Positions 1-11,132 of a DNA stretch of 64,000 bases are shown here, piece after piece. The notes under the pieces are model-generated. The model did no database searches. It was not told where the DNA came from and saw only the letters and a list, made by a program, of their open reading frames with translations. The DNA is from Cercis canadensis (Eukaryota > Streptophyta > Magnoliopsida > Fabales > Fabaceae), in assembly GCA_003255065.1 (NCBI GenBank), contig QAOA01005941.1, positions 246,284 to 310,283 of the forward strand, read 5' to 3'. Within the stretch, counting starts at the first letter, position 1. Each line of letters starts with the position of its first letter. Made by a program: the position numbers and the translations under genes.

Positions 1-665
1 TTCAATCATTATCCACCCACACCCGCTGAATGTCTCTACTAAGGAAGAACATTCTCTAGCTAAAACAGAAACTCAGCAACTTTAGCTAAGCATTCACTTT
101 AAAGCTCTATTAGTAGTTGAAAACCATATTGAAACTCTCCCATTTTCAAGACTCCATTGAAGAACACTTCATTGAATGTTCTTCAACTTCACCAACCTTC
201 AACCATAAATTACATTTTATAAGGAAGAACATCCTCTTAAACATTCTTCTACTACTACAGCAACACCAGAGACATTCTTCCGCTCTCTTAAAGAGACCAT
301 CTCTATAACTCTACCAATCATTATCATTTAGGAACCTCAAGATTCCTCCATTAATGCCTCCCAGAGCATCTCAGTCCACCATTAATGCCTCCTAGAGCAC
401 CTCAGACCACCATGAAACACCTCATAAATACTACATGCCTAGCTTAGAATCTCTAGAACTGCTGGACCAAGTGCCAAAGTGCTGAAAGAATCTATACACA
501 AGTTAAACTCAGCCACAGCCAGAGTTCTTGGGCCACAAAAGTGCCTAAGGTGCCTTAGCCGTTCACCAACTAAAGCCCATCGAGCTGGTTCCATAAGAAT
601 TTTTATTTAACTGTATTTACATCTTCAATAGGGTACTAACGAACCAAAAACCGAAAAAACATTAA

Positions 666-1822
666 AGGCGACTTCGTTGGGGAGGTGTATACAAGTCGAA
701 GTATAAGCATCCTTGGCCGAATTTTACCTCAATTTCTAATGAGGTGAAGGAACTTTGGTGGATAGAGTTTAAGGTAAGAATTAATTGATTTTACTTTATT
801 TACTAACATATTTGGTCTAAATGTTTACTAACATTGATATTCTGTTTTCTATCGCAGTGGAGATGTGTCCAAGAGCCCAAGCATAAGAGCCAGATTCATA
901 AGGTTCGGCTCTCTAAGTGCTCAAACAATATTTGCGCCTCTGTCCAAGGCATTAAGATTGGGAAGAGGAAGGGTGATTGGTTGTCCCCTGTAGTACTTGA
1001 GGCCCTCAGAGCGATATAGGCCTCTTAGGAGTATAGAGCCATCTCTGAGAGGAACAAGAAGAACTGTTCCTTAGATCAGGGGCACACATTTCACAGGGTT
1101 GACTCTATCACTATCTCCAAACACAAATGGAGACTGGTACATATTTTATTTAATAGTTTTGTTAAATTTGAGTTTATGTCATTAATTTGTGTTTTCTAAT
1201 AGTTTATGTTTTTTTTGTAAACGAAGGAGTTGGGCAGAGAGCCTAATGCTCTGGAGGTTTTCTGTCACCTCCAGCACAGCTCTACTAAGGGCTGGGTACA
1301 TCAATGGGTGGAGTACACTTACGTAAGCATTAAATTTGTCCTTAAGTCTTTATGTGAGTTACATGTATTAATTGTAATACTAACCTAATAATTTTATCTA
1401 TGCTAATTGAGTTTGAGAGGCGTCAATCTGAAAGCCAGGCTGGGTCATCTTCTTATTTAGTCGACGACACCGGGCTATGGCTCGATGTCGTCGGCTGGAA
1501 TAATAAGAAGGGTCGAGAGTATGGCTTCGGCTCTGAAGCTGGCATATTGGACTCTGCCAACTTACAGCCTACCCAGCCGTCCCACCAGCCGGATCCTCAG
1601 ATGTCTGAGGTGCTATCCCAGATGGCCAACTTGCAACAGAAGATGGCTCGCCTTTGCCCAGTGGCCCAGGCACTAGATGAGAATGGCATATCACTGGAGG
1701 CGCTTGCCTCTATGTTGGGACAATTACTACAGCAGCACCAGCGTTCAAGATCCAATTCAACCCCATTGCCTGCCCCTGAGAATGACATAGCGGAAGACTT
1801 GGGGACAGACGAGGAGGACTAG
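666..1822 (+). pseudogene. Decayed CACTA-encoded Transposase_24-type gene (four exon pieces)
   Basis: Four exon-like pieces with GT..AG junctions can be read: about 666-773 (RWGGVYKSKYKHPW, then EVKELWWIEFK), 858-1136 (ERNKKNCSLDQGHTFHR), 1227-1322 (LEVFCHLQHSSTKGWVHQWV) and 1412-1822 (FERRQSESQAG, then a Gln-rich stretch and an acidic C-terminus ending DEED). The order and motifs match the plant transposase family Transposase_24, found as an accessory ORF of En/Spm elements. Exon 2 carries two in-frame TAG codons (1017 and 1026), so this copy is not functional. Any further 5' exon is outside the window or unrecognisable, because an in-frame stop directly precedes the first piece. The last exon is open for over 400 bases, which suggests fairly recent decay. 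Confidence 0.7.
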
Positions 1823-1965
1823 TGCTCAAGACTGATATGCCATTCCATTATATATTTTTTATATTGTATAACATTTTTTTTAATGTAATTAAATGTTTAG
1901 AAAAATTGAATAGTCATTTAAGTAAAAAAAAAAAATCAAAAATAAAATAAAATAAAATAAATTAT

Positions 1966-2190
1966 TTATAGAGAATTTTCTCACGGACAGGTGTTCGTGA
2001 GAAACTCCATGCCTTTCGAGTGAGATAGCCTCATGCGTAACAAATGTTTATCCATGAGAAGTTTCTCACGGACCAATTTTTTCATGAGAAAAGGCTTTTA
2101 TCACACCTATTTTTCTTGAGCCCTTAGGTCCATGAGAACACTGTTTCTCACGGATTTGTTCCATGAGAAAACGAGAATTTTCTTGTAGTG
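1966..2190 (+). repeat. CACTA 3' subterminal repeats and terminal inverted repeat
   Basis: Short motifs alternate in both orientations (CTCACGGAC, TTCGTGAGAAA, GTTTCTCACGGA, CCATGAGAA), and the block ends in TTTTCTTGTAGTG at 2178-2190. Such clusters are where CACTA DNA-binding proteins dock at element ends. The 3-bp target duplication cannot be verified because the 5' end is missing. Confidence 0.75.
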
Positions 2191-3930
2191 TTTTGGTTAC
2201 ATGACGACAAGGAAGTTCAAACCCATGACCTCCTGCATGCTACCCAAACCTCTCATCATTAGACCACACATAGTGGCTTTATGATCAATTCCACTAATTC
2301 TATATAATTTTGCTAGTCCCTTGTTTTTATTATTAGGTTTCCATTTAGCAAGGTTATATGGTAACCTTCTTTAAAACAAAATATAATCTAATATTGTAAT
2401 GACTATCTTTAAAATTTAACTTACTAATAAAGTATCATTTTGAGATGTGACTATGAGTGTGACTGTTTCACAGTTTCAGCATATTTAAAGAACTTGTGAA
2501 AGAAATTTTTCATTTTCTTTAGTAGGCAGAAATTAAGTTAAATAAAAATTTATACATATTCAAAGCCAGTTTTAAGAAGAATCGGCTGGAATCATGACAA
2601 TTTACTCACACGTAATGAAACAACCTAGCTCTAAAAAATATTACAAATCGTGGTTAAATTAATATTTTTTTTATGATATATATATAGAGATTGCTTCTCA
2701 AGAAACGGTCTATGTAATTTTTGAAATTTTTTATTTTTTTAAGATAAATGAAACTTTAAAAAAAGTTGAAATATCAGAAAAATATGAAGAGGCAATCAGC
2801 TAGTAACAAATACTGGCAGCTTCAGGTCCTGATAATCAATTAAAATGGAGAGTGGGTGGGTTTCTTATCCTAGTCTATTCTAGTCACTTAAGAAGAAGAA
2901 TAAGAGGAGGAAGGGACCGGACTAATATCTAAAATATGGGTGGTTGCATAACTGTTGATATAGAAATTATTTAATTTTGGTCATTAAAAAATAAACTGTC
3001 AAGATTAAATATTTTTACATTAACCGTGATTAATATTATTATGTCTAGGAGGTATTATATGGTATATAAAAAAAAGTCCTAAACAATCATGGTCAGCCCT
3101 GGTTTCTCTATCTTTTTGCTTCCTCTTCTTCCCCTGCTCCCTAACCTTTTCTTAATTCCCAGTTCGCCCACCAACCCTGTTTTTTTCTGTACTCTGCTGC
3201 ACCATTGGTAGTGGCTGGTGGAGACAGTAGTCCTTTTTATTTTGTTGCATCTGTGAGTATTGCCAGTCTCGTGATTCTTGTTTTGTTTTGTTTTTTTTTT
3301 TTCCCATTGCCAACATATATTTATTACCACCGCCATCTTCCCTTTTTCATGTTACATGCATATTTATGGGAATTGTCAGAGAGTTGTCCATCCCATTCCC
3401 ATGTACTTAGTTTTTTTTCCTTGTCCAAACATCTACTTTGAATTTGCTCGTATTTCTTTTATTTTCTTTTTGGCCCACTGAAATTGATTATGATACTTGG
3501 AAGAGGATGGGAAAAAGAATTTCACTTGACAATCAGTCACAGACAAGAAAGTTTTCTTTGTTGTCACGTTTCAGAGTCAATATTATCTGTCTGTGAAATT
3601 GACAATCAGTCACAGACAAGAATGTTTCAAACTTGGGTCATAAAATTGCATGTTCCAGAAATTATGGCCCGTTGATTGGCTTGACTAGAATTAGACTTAA
3701 TTATGTGATTATTAGTGGATGATAAACCTTAGATTAGGTGGGACCTTCAACATGAGGCATAGAGCGGGACCCTTCATTTGTTTTAGGGTAAAATTAGTTT
3801 GATGAGAAAGTAGGTAATTAATTTGGTGAATCAATTACCCGTAGTCCCATAAGATAAGATAAGAGAGATATGTTCGAAATGGTAATTATGGTGTGTTGGT
3901 AATTCGAAATATTTTTTTGGTACTTTTGAC
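2191..3930. other. Gene-free AT-rich stretch
   Basis: No convincing coding region or RNA gene is seen. The stretch contains homopolymer runs, a short pyrimidine-rich segment (about 3090-3480), and a 24-bp exact direct repeat (TTGACAATCAGTCACAGACA and four more bases) at 3527 and 3599, 48 bp apart. Confidence 0.6.
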
Positions 3931-4516
3931 AAGTGTTTTAAAAATTGGATTGGATCAGGCGGTTCTACCGGTTCAACTAGTGTTCGGTTTAGAATTCGGT
4001 TCGGTTAGAGAGTTAAACCAATAGAGCAGTTAAACTGCTGAAAATCGGAGTGAGCCGGTGTGAACCGGTCCCGTTTTACATAACGGGACGATTCACTAAA
4101 TTTTTTTTTTTTAAAAATTGTATTGTTTTGAATAAAATCTAAAAATATTCCACCAAAGGATTCCAACTCGAACTCCCTTCCTAAAGGGAGGGGATGAGAG
4201 ACTTAAACCATCAAACTAATGCTTCTTTTGTGAATAAATTTGCATTATAATATATTTATTCTAATTTAGATTTTATAATGGATAAATATTGGCCGTAAGA
4301 GGATTTGAACCCTCCTTCTAAGGAAGAGAAAATGCATTTGTCACAAGGCCAACTTTAATTTTATTAACAAAATTGCATACAAATATATTTATTATAACTT
4401 ATAATATACAATAGGCACATTAAATATTATATTTATATAAAAATTATGTTTATGACGTCACTAGTATGACCATTTGGTCTAAAACGGTTCGCTCATCGAT
4501 CCAGTGTTTAAAACAT
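3931..4516. mobile_element. Short non-autonomous TIR element (probable Mutator-type MITE)
   Basis: The left end begins AAGTGTTTTAAAAATTGGAT and the right end reads ATCGATCCAGTGTTTAAAACA. Reverse-complemented, the right end (TGTTTTAAACACTGGATCGA) matches the left as an imperfect terminal inverted repeat. Both ends are flanked by the same 10 bases, TACTTTTGAC (3921-3930 and 4517-4526), close to the 9-bp duplication of Mutator-like elements. The interior is rich in GGTTC and CCGGTT motifs and encodes no protein. One caveat is that TACTTTTGAC recurs nearby at about 4637, so the duplication is less decisive than usual. An hAT origin cannot be excluded. Confidence 0.5.
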
Positions 4517-4706
4517 TACTTTTGACTACGATTTTAGATTCGAACATAGAACCTACAAGTCTTAAGGATGACATTAGTATAACTCAGCTACAAGCTATTT
4601 GGTATAATTCAAAAATTAGGAATATGATTTTTAGTACTTTTGACTACAACTTTGAATTTCAGCATAACTTAAAAACTCTGAGAATGACCTTAGTACCACT
4701 TTGATA
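4517..4706. repeat. Diverged ~120-bp direct duplication
   Basis: The segment starting TACTTTTGACTACGATTTTA at 4517 recurs in diverged form at about 4637 (TACTTTTGACTACAACTTTG). Each is followed by an A-rich stretch and by AGGATGACATTAGTA or AGAATGACCTTAGTA. The second copy runs into unrelated sequence after ~70 bases. Confidence 0.5.
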
Positions 4707-5657
4707 TTTGGGATATGTTTGTTTGATGAGTAATCCGGGACACCACAGAGTACAAAAATCTAGAAAACAAAGGCTGTTTTCCCTCACAAGTTGTCAGTAA
4801 CTGAAACAGATCCTAACGAGCCCACCGCCATCACTATCAGAATTCACCCTACCAAAGAAAACACACTCTCCCTTCACATACACACATTCTCTCTCTACAC
4901 GTTGAAGAGCCAAGAAGATTCTATTCTAATTTCTAAAACGCAGTGAAAGTGAACCAACCCCACCTCCTTTCAAATAAAATCATATTTGTTATTATTGGAC
5001 AAAATTCGAATGAGAATTTCAAGGAGAGACAACTTAAAACACAGACCAAATACGCGATTAAACGAAAAATAGAAAAGAAAAAGAAATAAACCAAACTCAT
5101 AATTTTTATTTTAAATTCACTGTTGGGTTTGTTGGCTACCCCAATCCAACATGTTAAGTTAATGGCATAGATACACTGTCTCTTTTTTTTTAAAAAACCC
5201 TTAATCCTTCTAAAGTGAGAATCAAAATTTGTATTCTATACGACAAAGCTCCTAAGGTTCTTTGTTCTGTCTCTTTTCGTGCTTTCTTTGGTCTGTTTCA
5301 CTTACCCCTCTTCGCCTTCCATAACAAAATAACAAATTCACTAATGTTATAATACAGACATATACATACATGCATGTTTTTGTTTAAATTAATTGAAGAG
5401 GATAGAGAAGACATAAGAAGAGTCTTGTTAATTTGTTGTAGATATAGTCTTGTCCTTTCTCTGTAGTTTTCACATCTCCATTCTTCTAGATCACATTCAC
5501 ATACTTCTCTCCTTATTATAATTATTACACGGACTCTGAGTATTGAGATTCTTTGAGAACTCCCACAGATTTACAGGAGACTGATGCAAGTTTTGTTGCA
5601 TGCTTTGTTTTCTTTTTCATACAAATTTTGTTATGTCTGTTACAAATTTAATAGTTT
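4707..5657. other. Gene-free stretch
   Basis: I see no coding region, RNA gene or element end here. The sequence is AT-rich with short pyrimidine tracts. It lies between the short TIR element and the truncated subtilase copy and probably includes old flank of the duplicated subtilase locus. Confidence 0.5.
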
Positions 5658-5758
5658 TCCATACTATAATTTTGGGACTGAGCCAACGTGGGAACAAAGT
5701 GAAAGATTGTGATGACAAAGGAGAACCAGAAACAGACACAAAAATTATGTGTAGCCAT
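5658..5758 (-). pseudogene. Truncated subtilase copy (5' end only)
   Basis: On the minus strand an ATG at 5758 opens a frame reading MATHNFCVCFWFSFVITIFH, then FVPTLAQSQN. This is almost the same as the first ~30 residues (signal peptide and start of the propeptide) of the intact subtilase at 7353-9653. Homology stops at about 5658, so the I9, peptidase and fibronectin-like parts are absent. The 5' flank is also shared, including a TATA box (TTATATA on the plus strand, 5822-5828). The fragment is therefore a broken tandem duplicate of the neighbouring host gene that kept promoter and signal-peptide codons. If transcribed it could make only a short secreted leader or a non-coding transcript. 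Confidence 0.85.
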
Positions 5759-6999
5759 AACTAAGAAATATTGGAATTTGGAAGTTGATGGTTTTGGAAC
5801 ACAAATGTGAAGTTGAGGGACTTATATAGAGGAATGGAGAGGTTGTTACAAGTCCCATGTCAGTTTCACAAGGAAGTGTGGAATGATACTTTAGTCTAAG
5901 AAATTATCTCACTTAATAAGCTAATCTTTTAGATTGAGCTCTCTTCTTAGGATTGAGACCTAATAGAGGTGTCAAGATATTGCTTATCACCATCAATGTT
6001 CTAACTTGTCCCCAATGAAATCTTACTGGGAGTATTGATGAATTATGCCCATCACCATCAACATTCTAACTTGTCCCCAATAAAATCTTACAAGGGGACC
6101 CCATATTATTGATGAATTATGCCCATTACGTGGACGAGGATGACTTTCATCGCCCTTTTTGTTTCTTTTCCATACTTTTTGGGAAAATTTGTTTGCAAGG
6201 CTTCATCATAAACAAATTCTGACCTTGACGTTATAACTAGCTAGTTGTATATCCACATGCAAACAAGTTATATCTTAAATGTCCTCATTTACTCGTTGAT
6301 TGATCCTTCCCACTGGCCATTATTTATATTTTGGCAGTGCATGTTTCCTCAATAAAACCCTAATTTCATATATGACATTACGCCTGTAAAATCACATACA
6401 ATCCTGAAACATAGCTTGCTATATATGGGGATTGGGGAATGGATTCGTATGTATATGAATGCTTTTCTTGTCTTTGATTTAACTTAATATATACTATTGT
6501 TGCTTTGATTTGATGAAGAAAATTCTTGCAATCAAAACTAAATGTCAATTCTATTCTCAGAAAAGGGTGTTGTTCTCAATTTCATTCAATTCAATCGATC
6601 TTCTTAAACTCAAACATGATGAAGTTTCATCCAAGAAGTGCAGAAGTGATGAATAAGGTCGGTGGGTGATCGTAGAGAAAACTGAGTTTTGTTGCATTGA
6701 AGCCCCACCCATGTGAGTGATGTGCCCCCACGATCGCACAAATACAAGAGCACACGTTGACTTGAGGTGTGAAAGGTCTGTTTGGCTCAGCGTGAGATAC
6801 AATTAAAGAATCTCCAACCATGCATCATTAGTTTCAATCTTCTTATATAACATTCAGCTCTTAACAAAAGAAAAATATATCACACACACTACAAAAATAT
6901 TTTTATTTTTTGACAGAATAAAATACCGTTAGCATTTTTCAAAAATTTTAACAGTAATTCTATCTGTGGATTTTTTTTTTTTGAAATTCCAATAAAATT
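5759..6999 (-). promoter_or_regulatory. Duplicated subtilase upstream region (left copy)
   Basis: This region is collinear with the upstream region of the intact subtilase: TATA box, TATTGATGAATTATGCCCAT, TACTTTTTGGG at 6173, TTGACGTTATAACTAG at 6225, and GCCCCACCCATGTGAGTGAT near 6700. It ends in a CACTACAAAAATA terminus at 6887 and a short piece of the same CACTA-like element. Homology with the right-hand units is lost near 6999. It contains ~150 bases (about 5850-6090) absent from the right-hand copy, including its own short duplication of CATCACCATCAA(T/C). Confidence 0.8.
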
Positions 7000-7352
7000 G
7001 ATAATAGTACTGATGGATATTTTGATTCCCTCAGCACATGGATCATGAAAGTTCCAGCCTATCCAAATTTTAGTTTCCCTTGTCTACTTCCTCGTCACTC
7101 AATTGTCTTATTCTTCTCTATAATTTGTACGTCTCAACTCCAGCGATAATTCACATTTTTTTTTATATAATATTTGCAGTTTCTTTTGAAACAAGATGTT
7201 TACGGTTAAAAAAAAATTACTGAATAAAATTCACAGAAGCTTATCTAGTTACCTGCACGGCAATCTTCATATATAACCATGTTCCTCAAATTAGAAGCGA
7301 TTATTATTATTCATAAAACCGAATATGTATATTTTGATTCATATAAAGCACT
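7000..7352. other. 3' flank of the subtilase gene
   Basis: This non-coding AT-rich stretch lies just beyond the stop codon of the minus-strand subtilase. Read on the minus strand it has AATAATAATAAT near 7305, about 40-50 bases after the stop, a plausible plant near-upstream polyadenylation element. No other gene is seen. Confidence 0.5.
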
Positions 7353-9653
7353 TCAGCTCTGTGACGATATTGGTACTGAGTTGAGATTAGTGACCACAAT
7401 GGGGCTCCGGACCACGTGTATTTGGTCCATCCAAGTAAGATATCCAAAAGCAACATTCTCCTTCATCAATCTTGGACCTTGTATCCTTAGCTTGAAGCTT
7501 AGCTTCTCATTCTTCTCCTTGAAGATTAATTTGTTTGGGATTACACTAATCTCAAACCCTTTAATGGGTGCAACGCTTGCCACGTAGGTTGACTGTCCAT
7601 TTCCAACATTTGTTACAGTTCTCTGAAATTCTTTGACTATTTTTGTCTCAGGTGAGGCTGTATCATTGGCATTGAAGAAAGCAATAAAAGAAGGATAGTT
7701 GAGGTCCAAAGAAGGGGTGGAGCAATTGTTTGAAGAGGATTTCGTGATGGTTGTAATGTTCTTCTGGGTGAAGTTGAGTGCACAAAGAAGGTTAATATAA
7801 TCTTGTATTTGTGCATCGTAAACTAGACCAGGGTCAAGGGCCTTGTTAGGGTTGATATGACCAGCTCCCAAGGCTAGAGGAGAGGCTGGTTTGTAATCAT
7901 CACCAATATCTTTAATGGGTTCTTGTGTATTATCCAATGCATCTGATGTGGTCATTATAGCTGATCGAATAGCTGCAGGACTCCATTCAGGGTGTGCCCC
8001 TTTTAAAAGGGCTGCTACTCCTGTAACATGTGGGCAAGACATAGATGTTCCACTTATCAAATTGAAGTTGCTGAAGACATCTTTGGAACCCACTTGCGCT
8101 ACAGCAACATTTTGTGGCCATGCAGCTAACACCAATGTACCAGGAGCCAAAATATCAGGCTTTAACACAAATGGGCAACTCTGTGATGGCCCTCTAGAGC
8201 TGTAAATATCCACACTTGGTGCTGGTTTGGTACCCAGAATTGTCTTCCCAAAAGACAAACTTGCTTTTGGGGTAGAGTTTTTCTTGAGGTAATCTTTGAC
8301 ATTTTCTCCCTTCTTCGGGTCCAAAAAGACAGCCGGAAACGTTGACTGAATGAAGAATGTTATATCAGAACTATTTGATATGAAAATACCTCCGACAACT
8401 TTTGCTGTCTCAAGATTATCCACTTGATCGCTAACGGTATCATTCTTATCTTCGCACACCACAATCATGTTCTTGACTTTGATCAGTTCCTTCACATTGT
8501 CACACAAGCCCATGTAAACAATTGGAGCTTGTTCTGCAGAGGAGTTTCCTGCATAAAGAGACGAGCCGGTGATTGGAACTCCATTACCAAGCGTTAGAGT
8601 CCCTTGAAATTCACGATCCAAGGCACCAGCAGCAGCAGTTATAACCCATGGTGTCCCATTATGCAAAATTTCAAGAGATGGGCCTTCGTTCCCTGCTGAT
8701 GTAGACACAAAAATGCCTTTGTTCAAAGCTGCAAATGTGGCTATAGCAATAGGGTCTTCATACAAAGGTAACCCATCTAAGCCCAATGACAAGGAAATAA
8801 CATCTACACAATCTTCAATTGCACTATCAATTGCAGCAATTATATCAGAGGAGTAGGCTCCCTGTTCCCACAAGGCCTTGTACATAGCCACACGAGCCCG
8901 TGGAGCTGCGCCTATGGCTGTTCCAGACGCATAGCCAAAGTACGATGCACCGCTGACATAACCCCCAGCAGCGGTGGATGACGTGTGAGTCCCGTGACCT
9001 TCAGTGTCACGAGTAGAGTTCATGGTTATGGTTATGTTGGGATTCTGGGCCACCAATCCTTTGTTAAAGAAGCGAGCTCCAATGAGTTTCTTGTTGCACA
9101 AAGATGAATTGAATTGGGTACCTCTTTGACATTCTCCTTTCCATCGTGAAGGGATTTCAGAAAACCCATCATCTTTATAGCTTTCACTTTCTGGCCAAAT
9201 TCCAGAGTCCACCACACCTATAATAATATCTCTACCATACTCTCCTGCTGGCCATGCCCCTGAATTGGAATTGAGACCAATGAATTGGGGCGTATGTGTT
9301 GTGTCACGTTTGATGGGCAAATCTCGAATTGCTGAAATATAGCCTGTAGAGGTTTTCAAGGCTTCAAGTTCAGCAGGGGATAGACGTGCACTAAAGCCAT
9401 TTATGACATGGGTATAGCTATATATAAGCTTGGAAGAGAAAGAGTTAAAAGTGGCAGTGGTAGCATGAGAATTGTCCAATGCGGAGGAAAGGATGGCCAA
9501 GTACCAGCTGTGTTGGCTGGAGAAGGCTTTGGGCATAGCTGACAAGTCCATGTGGACTATATAATTTTGGGATTGAGCCAACATGGGAACAAAGTAAAAG
9601 ATTGTGATGACAAAGGAGAACCAGAGACAGACACAAAAATTATGTGTAGCCAT
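7353..9653 (-). CDS. Subtilisin-like serine protease (subtilase, SBT1-type)
   Basis: An uninterrupted 766-residue frame without introns encodes a secreted serine endopeptidase of family S8, as is usual for plant SBT1 members. The order is: signal peptide (~1-26, hydrophobic core FSFVITIFYFVPMLA), inhibitor-I9 propeptide (~31-118), peptidase domain split by a PA insert (~360-465), and a C-terminal fibronectin-III-like domain (~655-760). The catalytic residues are present: Asp149 (VVDSGIWPES), His220 (EGHGTHTSSTAAG), oxyanion Asn322 (STSAGNEGPS) and Ser537 (SGTSMSCPHVTG). Several N-x-S/T sites fit passage through the secretory route. The length is normal for the family. The ATG follows a TATA box by ~64 bases and is conserved in the truncated duplicate. 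It resembles Arabidopsis SBT1.9-type proteins, but the substrate cannot be inferred. It is the only gene in the window that looks intact. Confidence 0.95.
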   Translation of the reverse strand: MATHNFCVCLWFSFVITIFYFVPMLAQSQNYIVHMDLSAMPKAFSSQHSWYLAILSSALDNSHATTATFNSFSSKLIYSYTHVINGFSARLSPAELEALKTSTGYISAIRDLPIKRDTTHTPQFIGLNSNSGAWPAGEYGRDIIIGVVDSGIWPESESYKDDGFSEIPSRWKGECQRGTQFNSSLCNKKLIGARFFNKGLVAQNPNITITMNSTRDTEGHGTHTSSTAAGGYVSGASYFGYASGTAIGAAPRARVAMYKALWEQGAYSSDIIAAIDSAIEDCVDVISLSLGLDGLPLYEDPIAIATFAALNKGIFVSTSAGNEGPSLEILHNGTPWVITAAAGALDREFQGTLTLGNGVPITGSSLYAGNSSAEQAPIVYMGLCDNVKELIKVKNMIVVCEDKNDTVSDQVDNLETAKVVGGIFISNSSDITFFIQSTFPAVFLDPKKGENVKDYLKKNSTPKASLSFGKTILGTKPAPSVDIYSSRGPSQSCPFVLKPDILAPGTLVLAAWPQNVAVAQVGSKDVFSNFNLISGTSMSCPHVTGVAALLKGAHPEWSPAAIRSAIMTTSDALDNTQEPIKDIGDDYKPASPLALGAGHINPNKALDPGLVYDAQIQDYINLLCALNFTQKNITTITKSSSNNCSTPSLDLNYPSFIAFFNANDTASPETKIVKEFQRTVTNVGNGQSTYVASVAPIKGFEISVIPNKLIFKEKNEKLSFKLRIQGPRLMKENVAFGYLTWMDQIHVVRSPIVVTNLNSVPISSQS

Positions 9654-9716
9654 AACTACGCAATATTTGAATTTGGAAGTGGATGGTTTTGGAACACAAA
9701 CGTGAAGTTGAGGGGC

Positions 9717-9723
9717 TTATATA
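9717..9723 (-). promoter_or_regulatory. TATA box of the subtilase gene
   Basis: The minus strand reads CCCTCTATATAAGCCCC here, with TATATAA about 64 bases upstream of the ATG. That would give a 5' leader of about 30-40 bases. The same box is kept at 5822-5828 upstream of the truncated copy. Confidence 0.75.
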
Positions 9724-10549
9724 GAGGGATGGAGAGGTGCTAAGATATTGCTTATTACCATCAATGTTCCAACTTGTCCTCAAACTGGGGGACCCCATAT
9801 TATTGATGAATTATGCCCATTATGTGGACGAGGACGACTTTCATCGCCCTCTATTTGTATCTTTTCCCTACTTTTTGGGCAATTTTGTTTGCAAGGCTTC
9901 ATCATAAACAATTCTGACTTTGACGTTATAAGTAGGCAGTTGTATATCCACATGCAAACAAGTTATATCTTAAATGGCCTCATTTACTCGTTGATTGATC
10001 CTTCCCACTGTCCATTGGCAGCGCATGCTTCCTCAATAAGAACCTAATTTCATATGTGGCGTTGTGCCTGCAAAATCCCATATAATCTTGAATCATAGCT
10101 TGCTATATATGAGAATGGGAATTGGATGCGTATATATATGAATGCTTTTCTTGTCTTTGATACAACTTAATATCTACTTTTGCTGCTTTGATTGTAATGA
10201 AGAAAATTCTTGCACTCAAAACTAAATGCCAATTATATTATCAGAAAGGGTGTTGTTCTCAATTTCATTCAATTCAATCGATCTTTTTAAGCTTCAACAT
10301 GATGAAGTTTCATCAAAGAAGTGCAGAAGTGATGAATAAGGTCAGTGGGTGATCATAGAGAAAATTGAGTTTTGTCCGCATTGAAGCCCCACCCATATGA
10401 GTGATGTGCCCCCACAATTGACTTGAGGTGTGAAAGGTCTCTTCGGCTCAGCGAGAGATAGAAGTAGAGAATCTCCAACCACATGCATCATCAGTTTCAA
10501 TCTTCTTATATATCATCCAGGTCTTAACAAAAGAAAAATGTAACACACA

Positions 10550-11132
10550 CACTACAAGAAAATCTGTTTTTCAACTCAATAAAATACTGTTGAAATTTTA
10601 AAAAATTATAACAGTAATTCTGACCGTAGACAATTTTTTTTTGAAATTCCAATGAAATTTTATTACTGTTGAGATTACCTTTGAAATTTTTAGAAAATGG
10701 AGAGGAAATTTTTTTAAAAATTTCAACAGTATATTATAACGGATATTTCATTGGAATTGTTTTTATTTAAAACACACCTTTTATTTTTTATTTTTTAGGA
10801 TTTCCAATGGTAATTCCAATAGACATTACCATTAAAATTTCTTAACCTCAAAACTCCTCATTTCGCTAACCAAAAGACAAAGAAAGTAATTCTTTTTTGA
10901 ATTTGGATCGAATTCCAACAGTAATTTGCTTTGGAAATACTGTAGGAATCTTCCAACATAACTTCCACCTTCCTCATCTTTCCTATTTTATTTCCCCCAT
11001 TTCCTTTCACCGAGAGACCTAGCCTTCCTCTTATACATTTTCTTTATGCTTTGAACTTTAGCAGTGTGAGGCTTTTTCCGGTGGCTTGTGGCGCTTTCCT
11101 ATGGCAAGTAGCAGTGTCCAAGTGAGTTGCAT
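10550..11132 (+). mobile_element. CACTA-like 5' terminus and interior (first array copy)
   Basis: CACTACAAGAAAAT starts at 10550. It is followed by many short motifs in both orientations (AACAGTAATTC, GAAATTCCAA, ATTACCGTTGGAATT), typical of CACTA subterminal regions. The further interior (CTTCCTCATCTTTC, TTTCCTTTCACCGAGAGACC) is shared by all copies. Equivalent termini start at 6887, 11824, 13126 (CATTACAAG) and 14423. No transposase is encoded in the pieces, and each is cut at the same inner point by the tandem duplication. Confidence 0.7.

Larger units (their letters stand above)
1..2190 (+). mobile_element. CACTA (En/Spm) DNA transposon, 3' portion
   Basis: The right end is a CACTA terminus: the strand reads TTTTCTTGTAGTG and ends at 2190, the reverse complement of CACTACAAGAAAA. 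It is preceded by subterminal repeats built on TTTCTCACGGA and CATGAGAAA. Upstream lies a gene of the plant Transposase_24 (Ptta/En/Spm) type, so this is a coding CACTA element rather than a MITE. The 5' end lies left of the window. The first ~650 bases show no recognisable domain and are assigned to the element by continuity only. Confidence 0.8.

Noticed and set aside
7279-8205. Plus-strand frames opposite the subtilase 3' half
   Set aside because: They are antisense shadows of the intact minus-strand protease.
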